In this document: one piece after another, positions 36,262 through 44,162 of the stretch | Position numbering within the stretch: position 1 is the stretch's first letter | Layout of the letters: the number at the start of each line of letters is the position of its first letter | Made by a program: the position numbers and the translations under genes | The notes under the pieces: generated by a model | What the model was told of the DNA's origin: nothing | The model's database searches: none | What the model saw: the letters and a program-made list of their open reading frames with translations, nothing else | Source of the DNA: Chitinophaga sp. HK235 | GTDB lineage: Bacteria; Bacteroidota; Bacteroidia; Chitinophagales; Chitinophagaceae | Assembly: GCF_018255755.1 (NCBI RefSeq) | Contig: NZ_CP073766.1 | Coordinates: forward strand, 3,968,001 to 4,032,000 | Direction of reading: 5' to 3' | Length of the DNA: 64,000 bases

Positions 36262-36403
36262 TTCATCCATTGCCCCTTTTTATCCATTACCCTGGTTTCA
36301 TCCATCCCCATTCATCCAGGCCCCCATTTTATCCATTCCCCCAGGTTTCATCCATTATCCCATTCATCCAGACTCCAGATTCATCCAAACCCCATTTCAT
36401 CCT
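36262..36403. repeat. Nine degenerate copies of TTYATCCA with about 17-base period
   Basis: TTCATCCA or TTTATCCA starts at 36262, 36279, 36297, 36311, 36328, 36347, 36363 and 36380, with a last TTCATCCT at 36396, joined by C-rich spacers. Spacings are 14-19 bases. The array fills the gap between two converging genes and its last copy overlaps the stop codon of the TPR regulator gene. Confidence 0.8.
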
Positions 36404-38379
36404 GCCCCACTTACTTCACCCGCTGTGGCTTCGCCCGGCGGGTTATTTTCTCTCCAGGCCATCAGATAGGTATCCAGGCCTTCGTCCTTGCCCAGTCCCA
36501 GTTTCTGTTTGATACGGTATCTCGACATCAGGATACTTTTGGGGGCCACGCCCAGATGGGACGCTATTTCTTTGGTAGACAACCCGATTGAAATATAGGA
36601 GCAATGTTTCAGGTCCAGTTTGGTAAGCGTGTTATTGGCTTTCTCCTGCAACTTCCGGAAAAATTCAGGGTGGATGTTTTCAAATTCCGAACGGGTGGTC
36701 TCAAAGGTTTTGTCCATCCGTTTATGCATCTCGATCATACGTGTAATCTGTTTGGCCAGATCAGGCTGTACAGATTTGTCCTGTAATTTTTCCTGCAGGG
36801 ATTGCAGCAGTTCATTTTTCTGCTCCACCTGTAAAGTGCCAGCCAGCAGATCTTTCTGCAGCTGTTCCTTCTGCGTTTGTATAAGTTGTTGCTCTGCCTG
36901 TAACCGGGCTGCTTCTTCTGCCTGCAGCCGTGCCTGTAGTTCTGCTTCCTGCTTCTCCAGCTGCAGGCGCATGGATTCTTCTTCTTTCAGGCGTATCAGC
37001 AGCTCTCCGTCCTGCTTTTCCTTCTCCAGCAGCTTTTGCTGCTGAATGGTAGACTGCAGCCGGAAATGATAAGAGCGGAACAGATAAAGCAACGCCACCA
37101 GACAGGCTACGATCAGCCCTATATATACCACATTCAGTTTACGGTTGAATGCCGCCTTCTCCTGCAGCGACACCAGTTCCTGCTCCCGCTGACGGGCCTG
37201 GTACTGGGCTTCCAGCCGTTTGGCAATGGCCATACGGTCGGCATCAAAAGCCTTGGCATAATAGCGGCTGTATTCCCGGGCATATTGTAAGGCAGTAGGC
37301 AGATCTCCTTTTCTCTCCGCTACATCCGAAAGAGCTTCCATCAGATGCGCCATCAACCGGTTGTCTGGTGTTGGATAGGTTTTCAGTGCCATCAGTCCGG
37401 CCAGCAGCAGTTCCGAAGCCCGGTTGTAGTTGCCGTCATTCAGGGCAAAGCTGCTCATCATCCCGTAACAACTCGCTACTACCTCCTGCTGGTTGGTCTC
37501 CTTACCAATCCTAAGAGCTATATCCAGATAATGTTGCGCGCTGTCACGGTAAGGGCGTGGAAAATACTGATCATACAGATTGGCGGTATTGAGCGCCAAC
37601 AGGGCAATGGTACTGCGGAAACTGATGCGGCTTGCATTGGCTTCGTATGTAGCAATGGCTTTGCGGTTGTAGTACAATGCCGAATCCAGAAATATCCGTT
37701 TGCTGCTATCTCCATCAAACTGGTATTCAAAACTGGTGGCCATAGCCTGATAGGCATTGCACATATCGTCGGGATCAGATCTTAACCGGGCAGATACCAG
37801 ACTGGCAAGGGCATAACGGTATTGGTTATCCGTATCCTTCCAGTCAGAATAAATGGCTGCGAGATTATAATAAACGCTGGTTTCGTAGATATTGCCAGAT
37901 AGTCCTTTTCCCAGCTTCAGTGATTCCTGAAAACTTTTCACAGCCTCGTGAGGCTTGCCCATACGGCTTTCCAGCCATCCCTTGCGATACCATACACTGG
38001 CCAGTGTAAGCGGGTCGCCTGATTGTTTGGCAAAAAGGAAGGCACTGTCCAGATGACGGGTCGCCAGCGTAGTGTCTTCGGCTGTATACTCCAGGGATAC
38101 CAGCGCAGAATGCGCCAGTGCCTGATATTTGCTGTCTTTTAAAGAGCGGCTCATCGCCAGGGCTGTCTCTGTAGCCGCAATCGCATCTTTGCGGCTGCCG
38201 TCCACCAGAGCCCTCCCCATCCTGATACGCGTCATTACCTGCTCTTCTGGTGTCAAACCCGGTTGTTTCAATACTTGTTTCAGCGAATCCTGCACAGTTT
38301 GCGCAAAAATATTACCCGCCGTCAGCATACACAGGGTGACAAACATCATTACCACCCTCATTTTTAGGATATGGTTCAT
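36397..38379 (-). CDS. Membrane TPR protein with C-terminal LuxR-type helix-turn-helix
   Basis: Starting at the ATG at 38379 (660 residues) it has a signal peptide (MRVVMMFVTLCMLTAGNIFA), a periplasmic array of TPR repeats to about residue 410, one membrane helix (LNVVYIGLIVACLVALLYLF), a long charged coiled coil rich in LQLEKQ/QARLQAEE heptads, and a LuxR/GerE-like domain ending GLSTKEIASHLGVAPKSILM..RIKQKLGL. It is a one-component membrane regulator: the TPR part probably senses an envelope signal and the cytoplasmic domain binds DNA. Its own promoter carries the phased TGTAG operator that also precedes the convergent small-membrane-protein gene, suggesting autoregulation. Confidence 0.88.
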   Translation of the reverse strand: MNHILKMRVVMMFVTLCMLTAGNIFAQTVQDSLKQVLKQPGLTPEEQVMTRIRMGRALVDGSRKDAIAATETALAMSRSLKDSKYQALAHSALVSLEYTAEDTTLATRHLDSAFLFAKQSGDPLTLASVWYRKGWLESRMGKPHEAVKSFQESLKLGKGLSGNIYETSVYYNLAAIYSDWKDTDNQYRYALASLVSARLRSDPDDMCNAYQAMATSFEYQFDGDSSKRIFLDSALYYNRKAIATYEANASRISFRSTIALLALNTANLYDQYFPRPYRDSAQHYLDIALRIGKETNQQEVVASCYGMMSSFALNDGNYNRASELLLAGLMALKTYPTPDNRLMAHLMEALSDVAERKGDLPTALQYAREYSRYYAKAFDADRMAIAKRLEAQYQARQREQELVSLQEKAAFNRKLNVVYIGLIVACLVALLYLFRSYHFRLQSTIQQQKLLEKEKQDGELLIRLKEEESMRLQLEKQEAELQARLQAEEAARLQAEQQLIQTQKEQLQKDLLAGTLQVEQKNELLQSLQEKLQDKSVQPDLAKQITRMIEMHKRMDKTFETTRSEFENIHPEFFRKLQEKANNTLTKLDLKHCSYISIGLSTKEIASHLGVAPKSILMSRYRIKQKLGLGKDEGLDTYLMAWRENNPPGEATAGEVSGAG

Positions 38380-38396
38380 GCGCCAAAAATACAACT

Positions 38397-38454
38397 TGTA
38401 GATGTTTTGTAGATATCAAAAAAATAATCGTGTAGTAGACGTGTAGATGCTACA
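38397..38454. promoter_or_regulatory. Phased TGTAG operator upstream of the TPR/LuxR-type gene
   Basis: TGTAG begins at 38397, 38408, 38431 and 38442 (spacings 11, 23, 11), the last being the palindrome TGTAG-N3-CTACA (38442-38454). The 23-11 phasing and the terminal palindrome repeat exactly those at 35788-35834. A -7-like TATTTTTG for the minus-strand gene lies at 38384-38391. Confidence 0.68.
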
Positions 38455-38522
38455 AATGCCGGAGATCCGCAACAGGTAAGTACTTTTGCATCACAGAGTT
38501 CATTCACAGAATTAATAATAAA

Positions 38523-38588
38523 CCCAGGACTAGTCCCGGATATAATCCGCCCAGGACTTCAATCTTAGCCCAGGACTTTAGTCCTGGG
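38523..38588. repeat. Three CCCAGGACT units, one a 20-base palindrome
   Basis: CCCAGGACT starts at 38523, 38550 and 38569. The third forms CCCAGGACT-TT-AGTCCTGGG (38569-38588) and the first a weaker palindrome around GGACTAGTCC. They lie in the 335-base gap between the TPR regulator and the thioesterase gene, a stretch that otherwise holds only the operator and a terminator. Confidence 0.7.
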
Positions 38589-38660
38589 AACACGAGCGCG
38601 TAACTTACCGGCCTGATCCGTTGTAGTTCTCCCACTTTTTGGCAAACGCTATAAAAAGAT

Positions 38661-38690
38661 AATGCAGCAGTCGTTCTCCACTGCTGCATT
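38661..38690 (-). terminator. Terminator of the thioesterase gene
   Basis: An 11-bp perfect stem (38661-38671 with 38680-38690), loop CGTTCTCC; on the minus strand it lies 24 bases past the thioesterase stop and is followed by ATCTTTTTAT. Confidence 0.7.
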
Positions 38691-38714
38691 TTAATTTTGT
38701 TCCTTTTCCGGATA

Positions 38715-39107
38715 TTATTCCTCCCTTAAACGTTCATCCGTGTACGTTATCTTCGTCTTACCATGCGGTGCCGGCACCCCGTTTTCATCCACACTCACAA
38801 AAACGATCCTATCGATGGTCAGAATACTTTTCTGAGTAATCTTGTTTCTCACTTCACAGGTAAGCGTAAGTGACGTTCTGCCAAAATGCACTGCCTTAAT
38901 CCCCAACTCCACAATATCTCCCTGACGGGCAGAGTTAATAAAATTGATCTCAGACATGTATTTCGTCACACAGCGGTTGGTACCCAGCTGAATAATGGAA
39001 TAAATCGCTGCTTCTTCATCAATCCATCTCAGCAAACTGCCCCCGAACAAAGTACCATGTGCATTCAGATCTTCCGGTTTCACCCATTTACGTGTGTAAA
39101 AATTCAT
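38715..39107 (-). CDS. Acyl-CoA thioesterase, hotdog fold (YciA/BACH-like)
   Basis: A 130-residue hotdog-fold enzyme that hydrolyses acyl-CoA to free acid and CoA. The active-site helix is in LNAHGTLFGGSLLRWIDEEAA (about residues 14-34), with the N-A-x-G-x-L-F-G-G motif typical of this group, followed by INFINSARQGDIVELGIKAV. Length fits a single-domain member that works as an oligomer. It is a single gene with its own terminator; the acyl chain preference cannot be told. Confidence 0.92.
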   Translation of the reverse strand: MNFYTRKWVKPEDLNAHGTLFGGSLLRWIDEEAAIYSIIQLGTNRCVTKYMSEINFINSARQGDIVELGIKAVHFGRTSLTLTCEVRNKITQKSILTIDRIVFVSVDENGVPAPHGKTKITYTDERLREE

Positions 39108-39145
39108 GCGCGCTCGTTTTAAAGTGTAAAGCTAGGCAAATTCCA

Positions 39146-39340
39146 TTACAGGTCTTTAAGAGGGGATTCCTCTTCATAAGTATCAAGAGGCCCTACGCTT
39201 ATCAGGTTTCTGAGAACTGCTGTCCTGGTTCTCCTGTTTTCAAAAAACCTGTCTTTCAACAATGGTAATGAAAAGGAGACAATCGTTACACTAATACCAC
39301 CCAATGCTCCACTTAAAGCACCAATCAATATTTGATTCAT
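39146..39340 (-). CDS. Small membrane protein, unknown
   Basis: A 64-residue frame with one hydrophobic helix (ILIGALSGALGGISVTIVSF, residues 4-23) followed by a basic and then acidic tail (RFFENRRTRTAV ... YEEESPLKDL). I do not recognise a family. The helix with small residues and a following positive cluster looks like a genuine N-in single-span protein rather than chance. It lies between the thioesterase gene and tRNA-Gln on the same strand, with no clear promoter or SD sequence. Confidence 0.45.
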   Translation of the reverse strand: MNQILIGALSGALGGISVTIVSFSLPLLKDRFFENRRTRTAVLRNLISVGPLDTYEEESPLKDL

Positions 39341-39438
39341 AGCATTTAGTTTTAGATAATATGGTCAGGAACAAATTCAGGCCAGGTAAATTGAGGGGAA
39401 GTCGAAAATGATCTGGGGCTCAGGGGATTGCCATAAAA

Positions 39439-39477
39439 AAAACTGGACAAGGCGATCTATCGCACTTGTCCAGTTTT
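39439..39477 (-). terminator. Terminator of tRNA-Gln(TTG), second copy
   Basis: A 13-bp stem (39439-39451 with 39465-39477) extended inward by GCGA/TCGC; on the minus strand it begins two bases after the tRNA and ends in a T run. Confidence 0.82.
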
Positions 39478-39478
39478 G

Positions 39479-39549
39479 TTGCCCAACCAGGATTCGAACC
39501 TAGACAAACAGAACCAAAATCTGTCGTACTACCATTATACTATTGGGCA
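39479..39549 (-). tRNA. tRNA-Gln (anticodon TTG), second copy
   Basis: A 71-nt minus-strand cloverleaf, acceptor TGCCCAA/TTGGGCA, anticodon loop TTTTGGT (anticodon TTG). It differs from the copy at 30996 in one base. CCA is not encoded. Confidence 0.95.
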
Positions 39550-39571
39550 ATTCCCTTGTTGTTTGGGATGG

Positions 39572-39601
39572 CAAAAGTATAACTTTTTTTATTTCTGCAA
39601 A
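39572..39601 (-). promoter_or_regulatory. Promoter of tRNA-Gln(TTG), second copy
   Basis: On the minus strand TTTG (39598-39601), 18 bases, TACTTTTG (39572-39579). Confidence 0.78.
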
Positions 39602-39655
39602 AAAAACTTGCAACTTTTTTCAAATATCCTTTGAATCACTTATCCACAGGCACTT

Positions 39656-40696
39656 TCAACCTACAGCACTTATTACTTTTTCTAATATCTGTGCTGGTTT
39701 TATCCATTCCATGCAGGCATGATCTCCTCTGAAACAAGGCTTATTGCCAAATACGGAACAGGGCCGGCAGCTCAGATCAGTGATTTGCACTGCATTGGCA
39801 TCAGACTGACCATATCCCATAAATCCGGCAAACGGATGGGTGGCGCCCCATACCGAAACAACCGGCACTCCATACAGCGAAGCCAGGTGCATATTGGCAG
39901 AATCCATGCTGATCATCACGTTCAACTGGCTGATCAGTGCCATTTCCTCTTGCAGGGAGAAACGGCCTGCCACCACCTGTGCCTGCGGATAACGCTCAGC
40001 CATGGCATTCAATAGCTCCACTTCCTTTTTCCCTCCGCCAAAGAGCAGTACACGCCGGTTCTCTGTTTTCAGTAGTTCGGCCAGCACAATTTCCATTTTC
40101 TCCAACGGATACATCTTCTCACGGTAGGTAGCAAAGGGAGCCAGGCCTACCCATTGCTGCGCTCCCTTTGCGCCGGTAACGGCTAAAACCCGCTCCGGCA
40201 AGGCCTGCGGCGCAAAAACCGGTCGATGCCCCATCGTGCACTTCAGTCCCAATTGCTTGAAAACCAGTGCATAACGCTCAATGGTGCTGGTCACCGGTTG
40301 TAATACCTTATTTTCCTTGCTGGTGAGCGCTTTTTTAGCTGCACGTCCCTTATCAATGGCAGCCACCTGCTTGCCGCTGAAGCGGAAAAAGGTACGGATG
40401 ATCTTCGAACGTAACACATTATGCAGGTCTGCAATAGCCGTAATCTTATACTGCCTGCTGACACTGCGGAATAACCGGTAAAGTCCCGGTATCCCTTTAT
40501 GTTCGCCCTTTACGTCTGCCGGGAAAAATATCAGCCGGGGAATACCGGCACACAAGGCACCCCAGTTTTTGTTGGTCACAAAAACGATCTGTACTTCCGG
40601 ATTTTCTTCCAGTACCTGCTTCATCACCGGCACAGTCATCGCCACATCTCCCAGGGCGGAAAGACGTGTCACCAGTATAGTTCTAGTAATAGCCAA
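39656..40696 (-). CDS. Glycosyltransferase family 9 (heptosyltransferase-like)
   Basis: A 346-residue GT-B enzyme of the ADP-heptose:LPS heptosyltransferase family. It begins ILVTRLSALGDVAMTVPVM, the usual GT9 start with the acceptor-site loop, and has the donor-site region VGLAPFATYREKMYPLEKME, LLFGGGKKEVELL and MISMDSANMHLASLYGVPVVSVWGATHP (split by my reading into two motifs around residues 270-295). The C-terminal cysteines resemble ...DLSCRPCSVFGNKPC, common in Bacteroidota members. It acts in the cytoplasm on lipooligosaccharide core sugars. The DUF4254 gene lies nine bases upstream in the same transcript. Confidence 0.92.
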   Translation of the reverse strand: MAITRTILVTRLSALGDVAMTVPVMKQVLEENPEVQIVFVTNKNWGALCAGIPRLIFFPADVKGEHKGIPGLYRLFRSVSRQYKITAIADLHNVLRSKIIRTFFRFSGKQVAAIDKGRAAKKALTSKENKVLQPVTSTIERYALVFKQLGLKCTMGHRPVFAPQALPERVLAVTGAKGAQQWVGLAPFATYREKMYPLEKMEIVLAELLKTENRRVLLFGGGKKEVELLNAMAERYPQAQVVAGRFSLQEEMALISQLNVMISMDSANMHLASLYGVPVVSVWGATHPFAGFMGYGQSDANAVQITDLSCRPCSVFGNKPCFRGDHACMEWIKPAQILEKVISAVG

Positions 40697-40705
40697 GGGC
40701 CAGGT

Positions 40706-41311
40706 TTATTTTTCACCCTTGTATAATACAGGGTTCAGTGAAGGATCATTATACATCTTCATCTGCTTGTATACTTTCATATACTTCCTGCCGCCTTCGA
40801 TGTCGGCCAGCAGCGTTTCAATGGCAGTGCTCAGATCTGCGCGTTGCTCCAGCAGAATATCCAGTTTACGCTGGCAGGCTTCCCGGTGTGCTGCAGTAGC
40901 ATCGGCACGGGTAGCTTCTTCCTGCATGTGGTATATCTTAAGTGCCAGGATAGACAAACGATCTATCGCCCAGGCTGGACTCTCTGTATTGATCACAGCA
41001 TCCGCTACCGGCGCAACATGTTTGTATTTGTCAAGGAAATAACTGTCGATATATTCTACTACATCGGTCCGCTCCTGGTTGGAACGGTCGATCCAACGTT
41101 TGATGTGCAGCGCTTCTACCGGGTCTATCTTCGGATCGCGGATAATGTCTTCCAGGTGCCACTGCACCGTATCGATCCAGTTTTTCAGGTACAGCAGATG
41201 CTCAATGCTGTTTTTTTCATAGGGATTGTTGATGGCCTGATGCACATCATTATACTGATGATAATCCTGTATACTCTGATCAAATATACTGTTGGAGGTT
41301 GATGTAAACAT
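40706..41311 (-). CDS. DUF4254 family protein
   Basis: A 201-residue, largely helical soluble protein of the DUF4254 group, with the conserved NSIEHLLYLKNWIDTVQWHLED and IDPVEALHIKRWIDRSNQERTD segments (about residues 34-86) and a basic C-terminal tail. The role is unknown. In Bacteroidota the gene commonly precedes a GT9 glycosyltransferase gene, and here the two are nine bases apart on the same strand, which suggests a part in LPS core or surface glycan assembly. That link is an inference from context. Confidence 0.85.
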   Translation of the reverse strand: MFTSTSNSIFDQSIQDYHQYNDVHQAINNPYEKNSIEHLLYLKNWIDTVQWHLEDIIRDPKIDPVEALHIKRWIDRSNQERTDVVEYIDSYFLDKYKHVAPVADAVINTESPAWAIDRLSILALKIYHMQEEATRADATAAHREACQRKLDILLEQRADLSTAIETLLADIEGGRKYMKVYKQMKMYNDPSLNPVLYKGEK

Positions 41312-41853
41312 GTAGCAAAAATAAAGAAGCGCACGGTAGAAACCATACGCTTGTTGTAAAAGATTGTCATGTGAATGTTCGAGAATGCAAATCGTGTAGG
41401 CTTTTAATGGTTATCCTGGGGTTGAGATACCTTTCTATCGCCTCATATTTTTATACTCTAATTGTATGATGTCGTTAAACATCACAAGTTGGCAATAAAT
41501 ATTTTTTGGTAATTTCTTTAGATGTAGAAATATATTTAACTCTGATGGCTTTACTTTTTGAGGGTCCATAAAAATTCATACATACAACACTAACCTAACA
41601 AATACTCCACGGCATACATTTCAAAGTTATATCTAATCAATGCTGCATGCAGCGTTTACTCCGTTGTGATGTGGCTATACCGGTTTTTTGTTTTTACTAT
41701 AGGGTTTTCTGCTATATCAGTAGGGTTCCATCTGCACCTGTTCTGTCCGTCTCTTGGTGCAAATTAAATGGGGTCACTGCTATTATAACTGCAGTGACCC
41801 CGGAATTTCATACAACGTTTGTGTTAAATTTCGTTTTTCTTTGTCCTTTTTAG
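41312..41853. other. 542-base intergenic stretch
   Basis: No convincing gene; the plus-strand open frame at 41647-41853 has no family features and unusual composition. The stretch is AT-rich and should contain the promoter of the DUF4254-GT9 unit. It also holds the hairpin described at 41770-41801. Confidence 0.55.
41770..41801 (-). terminator. Probable terminator of the amino-acid permease gene
   Basis: A perfect 11-bp GC-rich stem (41770-41780 with 41791-41801) and a 10-nt loop, 52 bases beyond the permease stop on the minus strand, followed by ATTTAATTT rather than a pure T run. Confidence 0.55.
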
Positions 41854-43284
41854 CTACACAGCGGCTTTTCCCTTGTTCCGCATAGCCAGAAAATACAAAG
41901 GAATACCCAGTAAAATGATGCCCAACCCTGGTAAAGTGTAGTTGGATTCGAATACCAGCAACAGCGCTGCAAGCGATAAAGCCACTACCACATATATCAT
42001 CGGCAGTAAAGGATATCCCAGTGCTTTATAGGGTCTCTCTATGTCCGGGCGCTTCTTTCTCAGAATAAATATGCCCAGGATCGTCAGCACATAAAAAATC
42101 AATACGCCAAATATCACCAGTGCCAGCAGGTCATTGTAACGGCCGGTAAGGCATAGCATGGAAGCCCAGGCACACTGTATCCACAAACCATGTGCAGGCA
42201 CGCTGTTTTTATTCAGTTCAGCTGCTTTGCGGAAAAACAGCCCGTCTTCTGCCATCGTATAATAAATACGTGCACCGGAAAGGATCAACCCGTTGTTGCA
42301 GCCAAAAGTGGAAATCATGATCATCACCGCAATAATTCCGGAACCAATGCCGCCGAATATTTTCTCTGCAGCAGCCACTCCCACGCGGTCATTCGCAGCA
42401 AAAGCGATATCGTGCAGTGGCAGTACGGCCAGATACATCAGGTTGCAGCTCACATAAATGATGGTTACTATGAAAGTGCCCAGAAACAGCGAGCGGCCGA
42501 TGTTTCTGGCCGGATTCTTTATCTCTGCAGCAATAAAGGTGACGTTATTCCAGGCATCACTCGAAAACAGCGATCCTTTCATCGATACAGCAATAGCACC
42601 AAAGAATGCCAGCCCGGTCAGCGATTTCACCACTGTTTCTCCATTCACCATCTGCAGTGAAAAATGGTTCCAGGGATCCTGCCAGTTAGCCTGCCAGATC
42701 TCAGCCTTAGCCCCCAGCATAAAACCAAAAATGATCAAACCAAACAGGGATAACAGTTTGGCCAGGGTAAACACGGTCTGTATAAACTTCCCATGCTTTA
42801 CCCCACGGGTGTTGATAAAGGTGAGCAGGATGATGGAGATAATGGCCACAATCTGTGCTGCTGTAATCTGAAATCCGCCGGTAGAAAAGAGTATGTTTTT
42901 TTCACTGAAGGCAGGCACCAGGTAAGCGGTAAACTTAGCGAAAGCCACAGCCACAGCGGCGATGGTACCGGTCTGAATAACCCCGAACTGTGTCCAGCCA
43001 AATAAAAAGGCAATAAAAGGATTATACGCTTCCCGCAGGTAAACATATTGCCCCCCTGCTTTAGGATACATGCCCGACAGTTCACCATAGCTGAGCGCGG
43101 CAATCAACGTTACCACTCCGGCCAGTACCCACATGGCGGTAATCCAGCCGGCGCCGCCCACGCTGCGGGCTATTTCTGCCGTTACAATAAAAATACCGGA
43201 GCCTATCATAGAGCCGGCCACGATCATGGTGGAGTCCAGTAAGCCCAGTGTAGGCTTGAAAGATTTACTTTGGTTGATGTCCAT
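41854..43284 (-). CDS. APC family amino acid permease
   Basis: A 476-residue transporter with 12 predicted membrane helices. LGLLDSTMIVAGSMIGSGIFIV (residues 13-34) is the conserved first helix with the GSGIF-type substrate-binding break, and AALSYGELSGMYPKAGGQYVYL (about 62-83) is the second hallmark of the L-amino-acid/APC group. It probably exchanges or imports amino acids by a sodium- or proton-linked mechanism; the particular amino acid is unknown. It is a single gene, with the terminator of the upstream OmpH gene just before it. Confidence 0.93.
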   Translation of the reverse strand: MDINQSKSFKPTLGLLDSTMIVAGSMIGSGIFIVTAEIARSVGGAGWITAMWVLAGVVTLIAALSYGELSGMYPKAGGQYVYLREAYNPFIAFLFGWTQFGVIQTGTIAAVAVAFAKFTAYLVPAFSEKNILFSTGGFQITAAQIVAIISIILLTFINTRGVKHGKFIQTVFTLAKLLSLFGLIIFGFMLGAKAEIWQANWQDPWNHFSLQMVNGETVVKSLTGLAFFGAIAVSMKGSLFSSDAWNNVTFIAAEIKNPARNIGRSLFLGTFIVTIIYVSCNLMYLAVLPLHDIAFAANDRVGVAAAEKIFGGIGSGIIAVMIMISTFGCNNGLILSGARIYYTMAEDGLFFRKAAELNKNSVPAHGLWIQCAWASMLCLTGRYNDLLALVIFGVLIFYVLTILGIFILRKKRPDIERPYKALGYPLLPMIYVVVALSLAALLLVFESNYTLPGLGIILLGIPLYFLAMRNKGKAAV

Positions 43285-43295
43285 AAGGTAGAATT

Positions 43296-43327
43296 AAAAA
43301 GTCCCGGCTCGTTGAAAAACCGGGACT
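43296..43327 (-). terminator. Terminator of the OmpH-like gene
   Basis: An 8-bp GC-rich stem (43300-43307 with 43320-43327), 12-nt loop; on the minus strand it is followed by TTTTTAATTC. Confidence 0.75.
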
Positions 43328-43384
43328 ATAAGGTAGACAAATTTTTTATTGTTGCCTTGTTATTTTACTTGTCTGGAAAGCTTC

Positions 43385-43996
43385 TTATTTGGCAGGAGCT
43401 TCTGATGCTTTTACGTTCATGCCTTTGATCACCTCAGCAGTCACATCATAGGCAGAATCTACATACAGGATGTTGCTCTGACCAGTACGATAGGAGAAGA
43501 TGAAAGCAAAACGTTTGTCTGCATTAAAAGATTTCAGGAAATCATCCAGTTTTTTCTGCAGTTCTTCATTAAACTTGGTTTCGCTCTGAGCGTATTCTGC
43601 ACGCATGTTCTGCGCTTCCTGCTCCAGCTGTTGCTGTTTGGCCATCAGTGAGCGTTGTGCTGCCTCGCCCTGTTCCTGGGTAAGAGTAGACGCTTTGCGC
43701 TGCAGGTCCTGGTATTCGCTCTGTAAAGCTCTGGCTTTGGCTTTCAGCTGGTTGTCCATACCTTGTTGTTTCTGTTCCAGCTGGGATTTCTTCTCTTTAA
43801 AATATTCAAAATGCGCTTCCAGGGAGTCCAGGTCTACGTAAGCAATTTTGAAACCTGCTGCTGCCGGAGCGTTGGTACCAGCTGCTGGAGTAGCGGGCGC
43901 GTTGTTACCAGCCTTGTTGCCATTGCAGGCCATGAATAAACCGGCTGCTAATGCCGCTAATAATCCTTTTGTCACGAATTGTTTACGAATGCGCAT
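43385..43996 (-). CDS. OmpH/Skp family periplasmic chaperone, lipoprotein form
   Basis: A 203-residue exported protein. The signal peptide ends LFMAC at residue 24, a likely lipobox, followed by an Ala/Pro-rich linker. FKIAYVDLDSLEAHFEYFK is the typical start of the Skp core, and the long helical hairpin that follows (EKKSQLEQKQQGMDNQLKAK and LMAKQQQLEQEAQNMRAEYA) forms the tentacle of the trimer. It should bind unfolded outer-membrane proteins in the periplasm. A lipid anchor would be a variation on the usual soluble form. Confidence 0.88.
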   Translation of the reverse strand: MRIRKQFVTKGLLAALAAGLFMACNGNKAGNNAPATPAAGTNAPAAAGFKIAYVDLDSLEAHFEYFKEKKSQLEQKQQGMDNQLKAKARALQSEYQDLQRKASTLTQEQGEAAQRSLMAKQQQLEQEAQNMRAEYAQSETKFNEELQKKLDDFLKSFNADKRFAFIFSYRTGQSNILYVDSAYDVTAEVIKGMNVKASEAPAK

Positions 43997-44162
43997 GTTG
44001 ATAGGTAGATTTACTCCTTTAATAGGTTTTTTGAAAATAGAAGGGCTAAAATAAGGCTTTTAGCGGATTTTCAAATCCGTATTGCCATTTTTAACGAAGC
44101 TTTTTTTATAATGGCAATACACTTGCTTCCCGCGCTGAAGCTTGATTTTACCCTCGTTGTTC

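Noticed and set aside
36262..36403. CRISPR array
   Set aside because: Repeat words are only 8 bases, spacing is irregular (14-19), and there are no cas genes or 25-40 base repeats.
41647..41853. 68-codon frame ending at the permease gene
   Set aside because: Contains the probable permease terminator and has no recognisable protein features.
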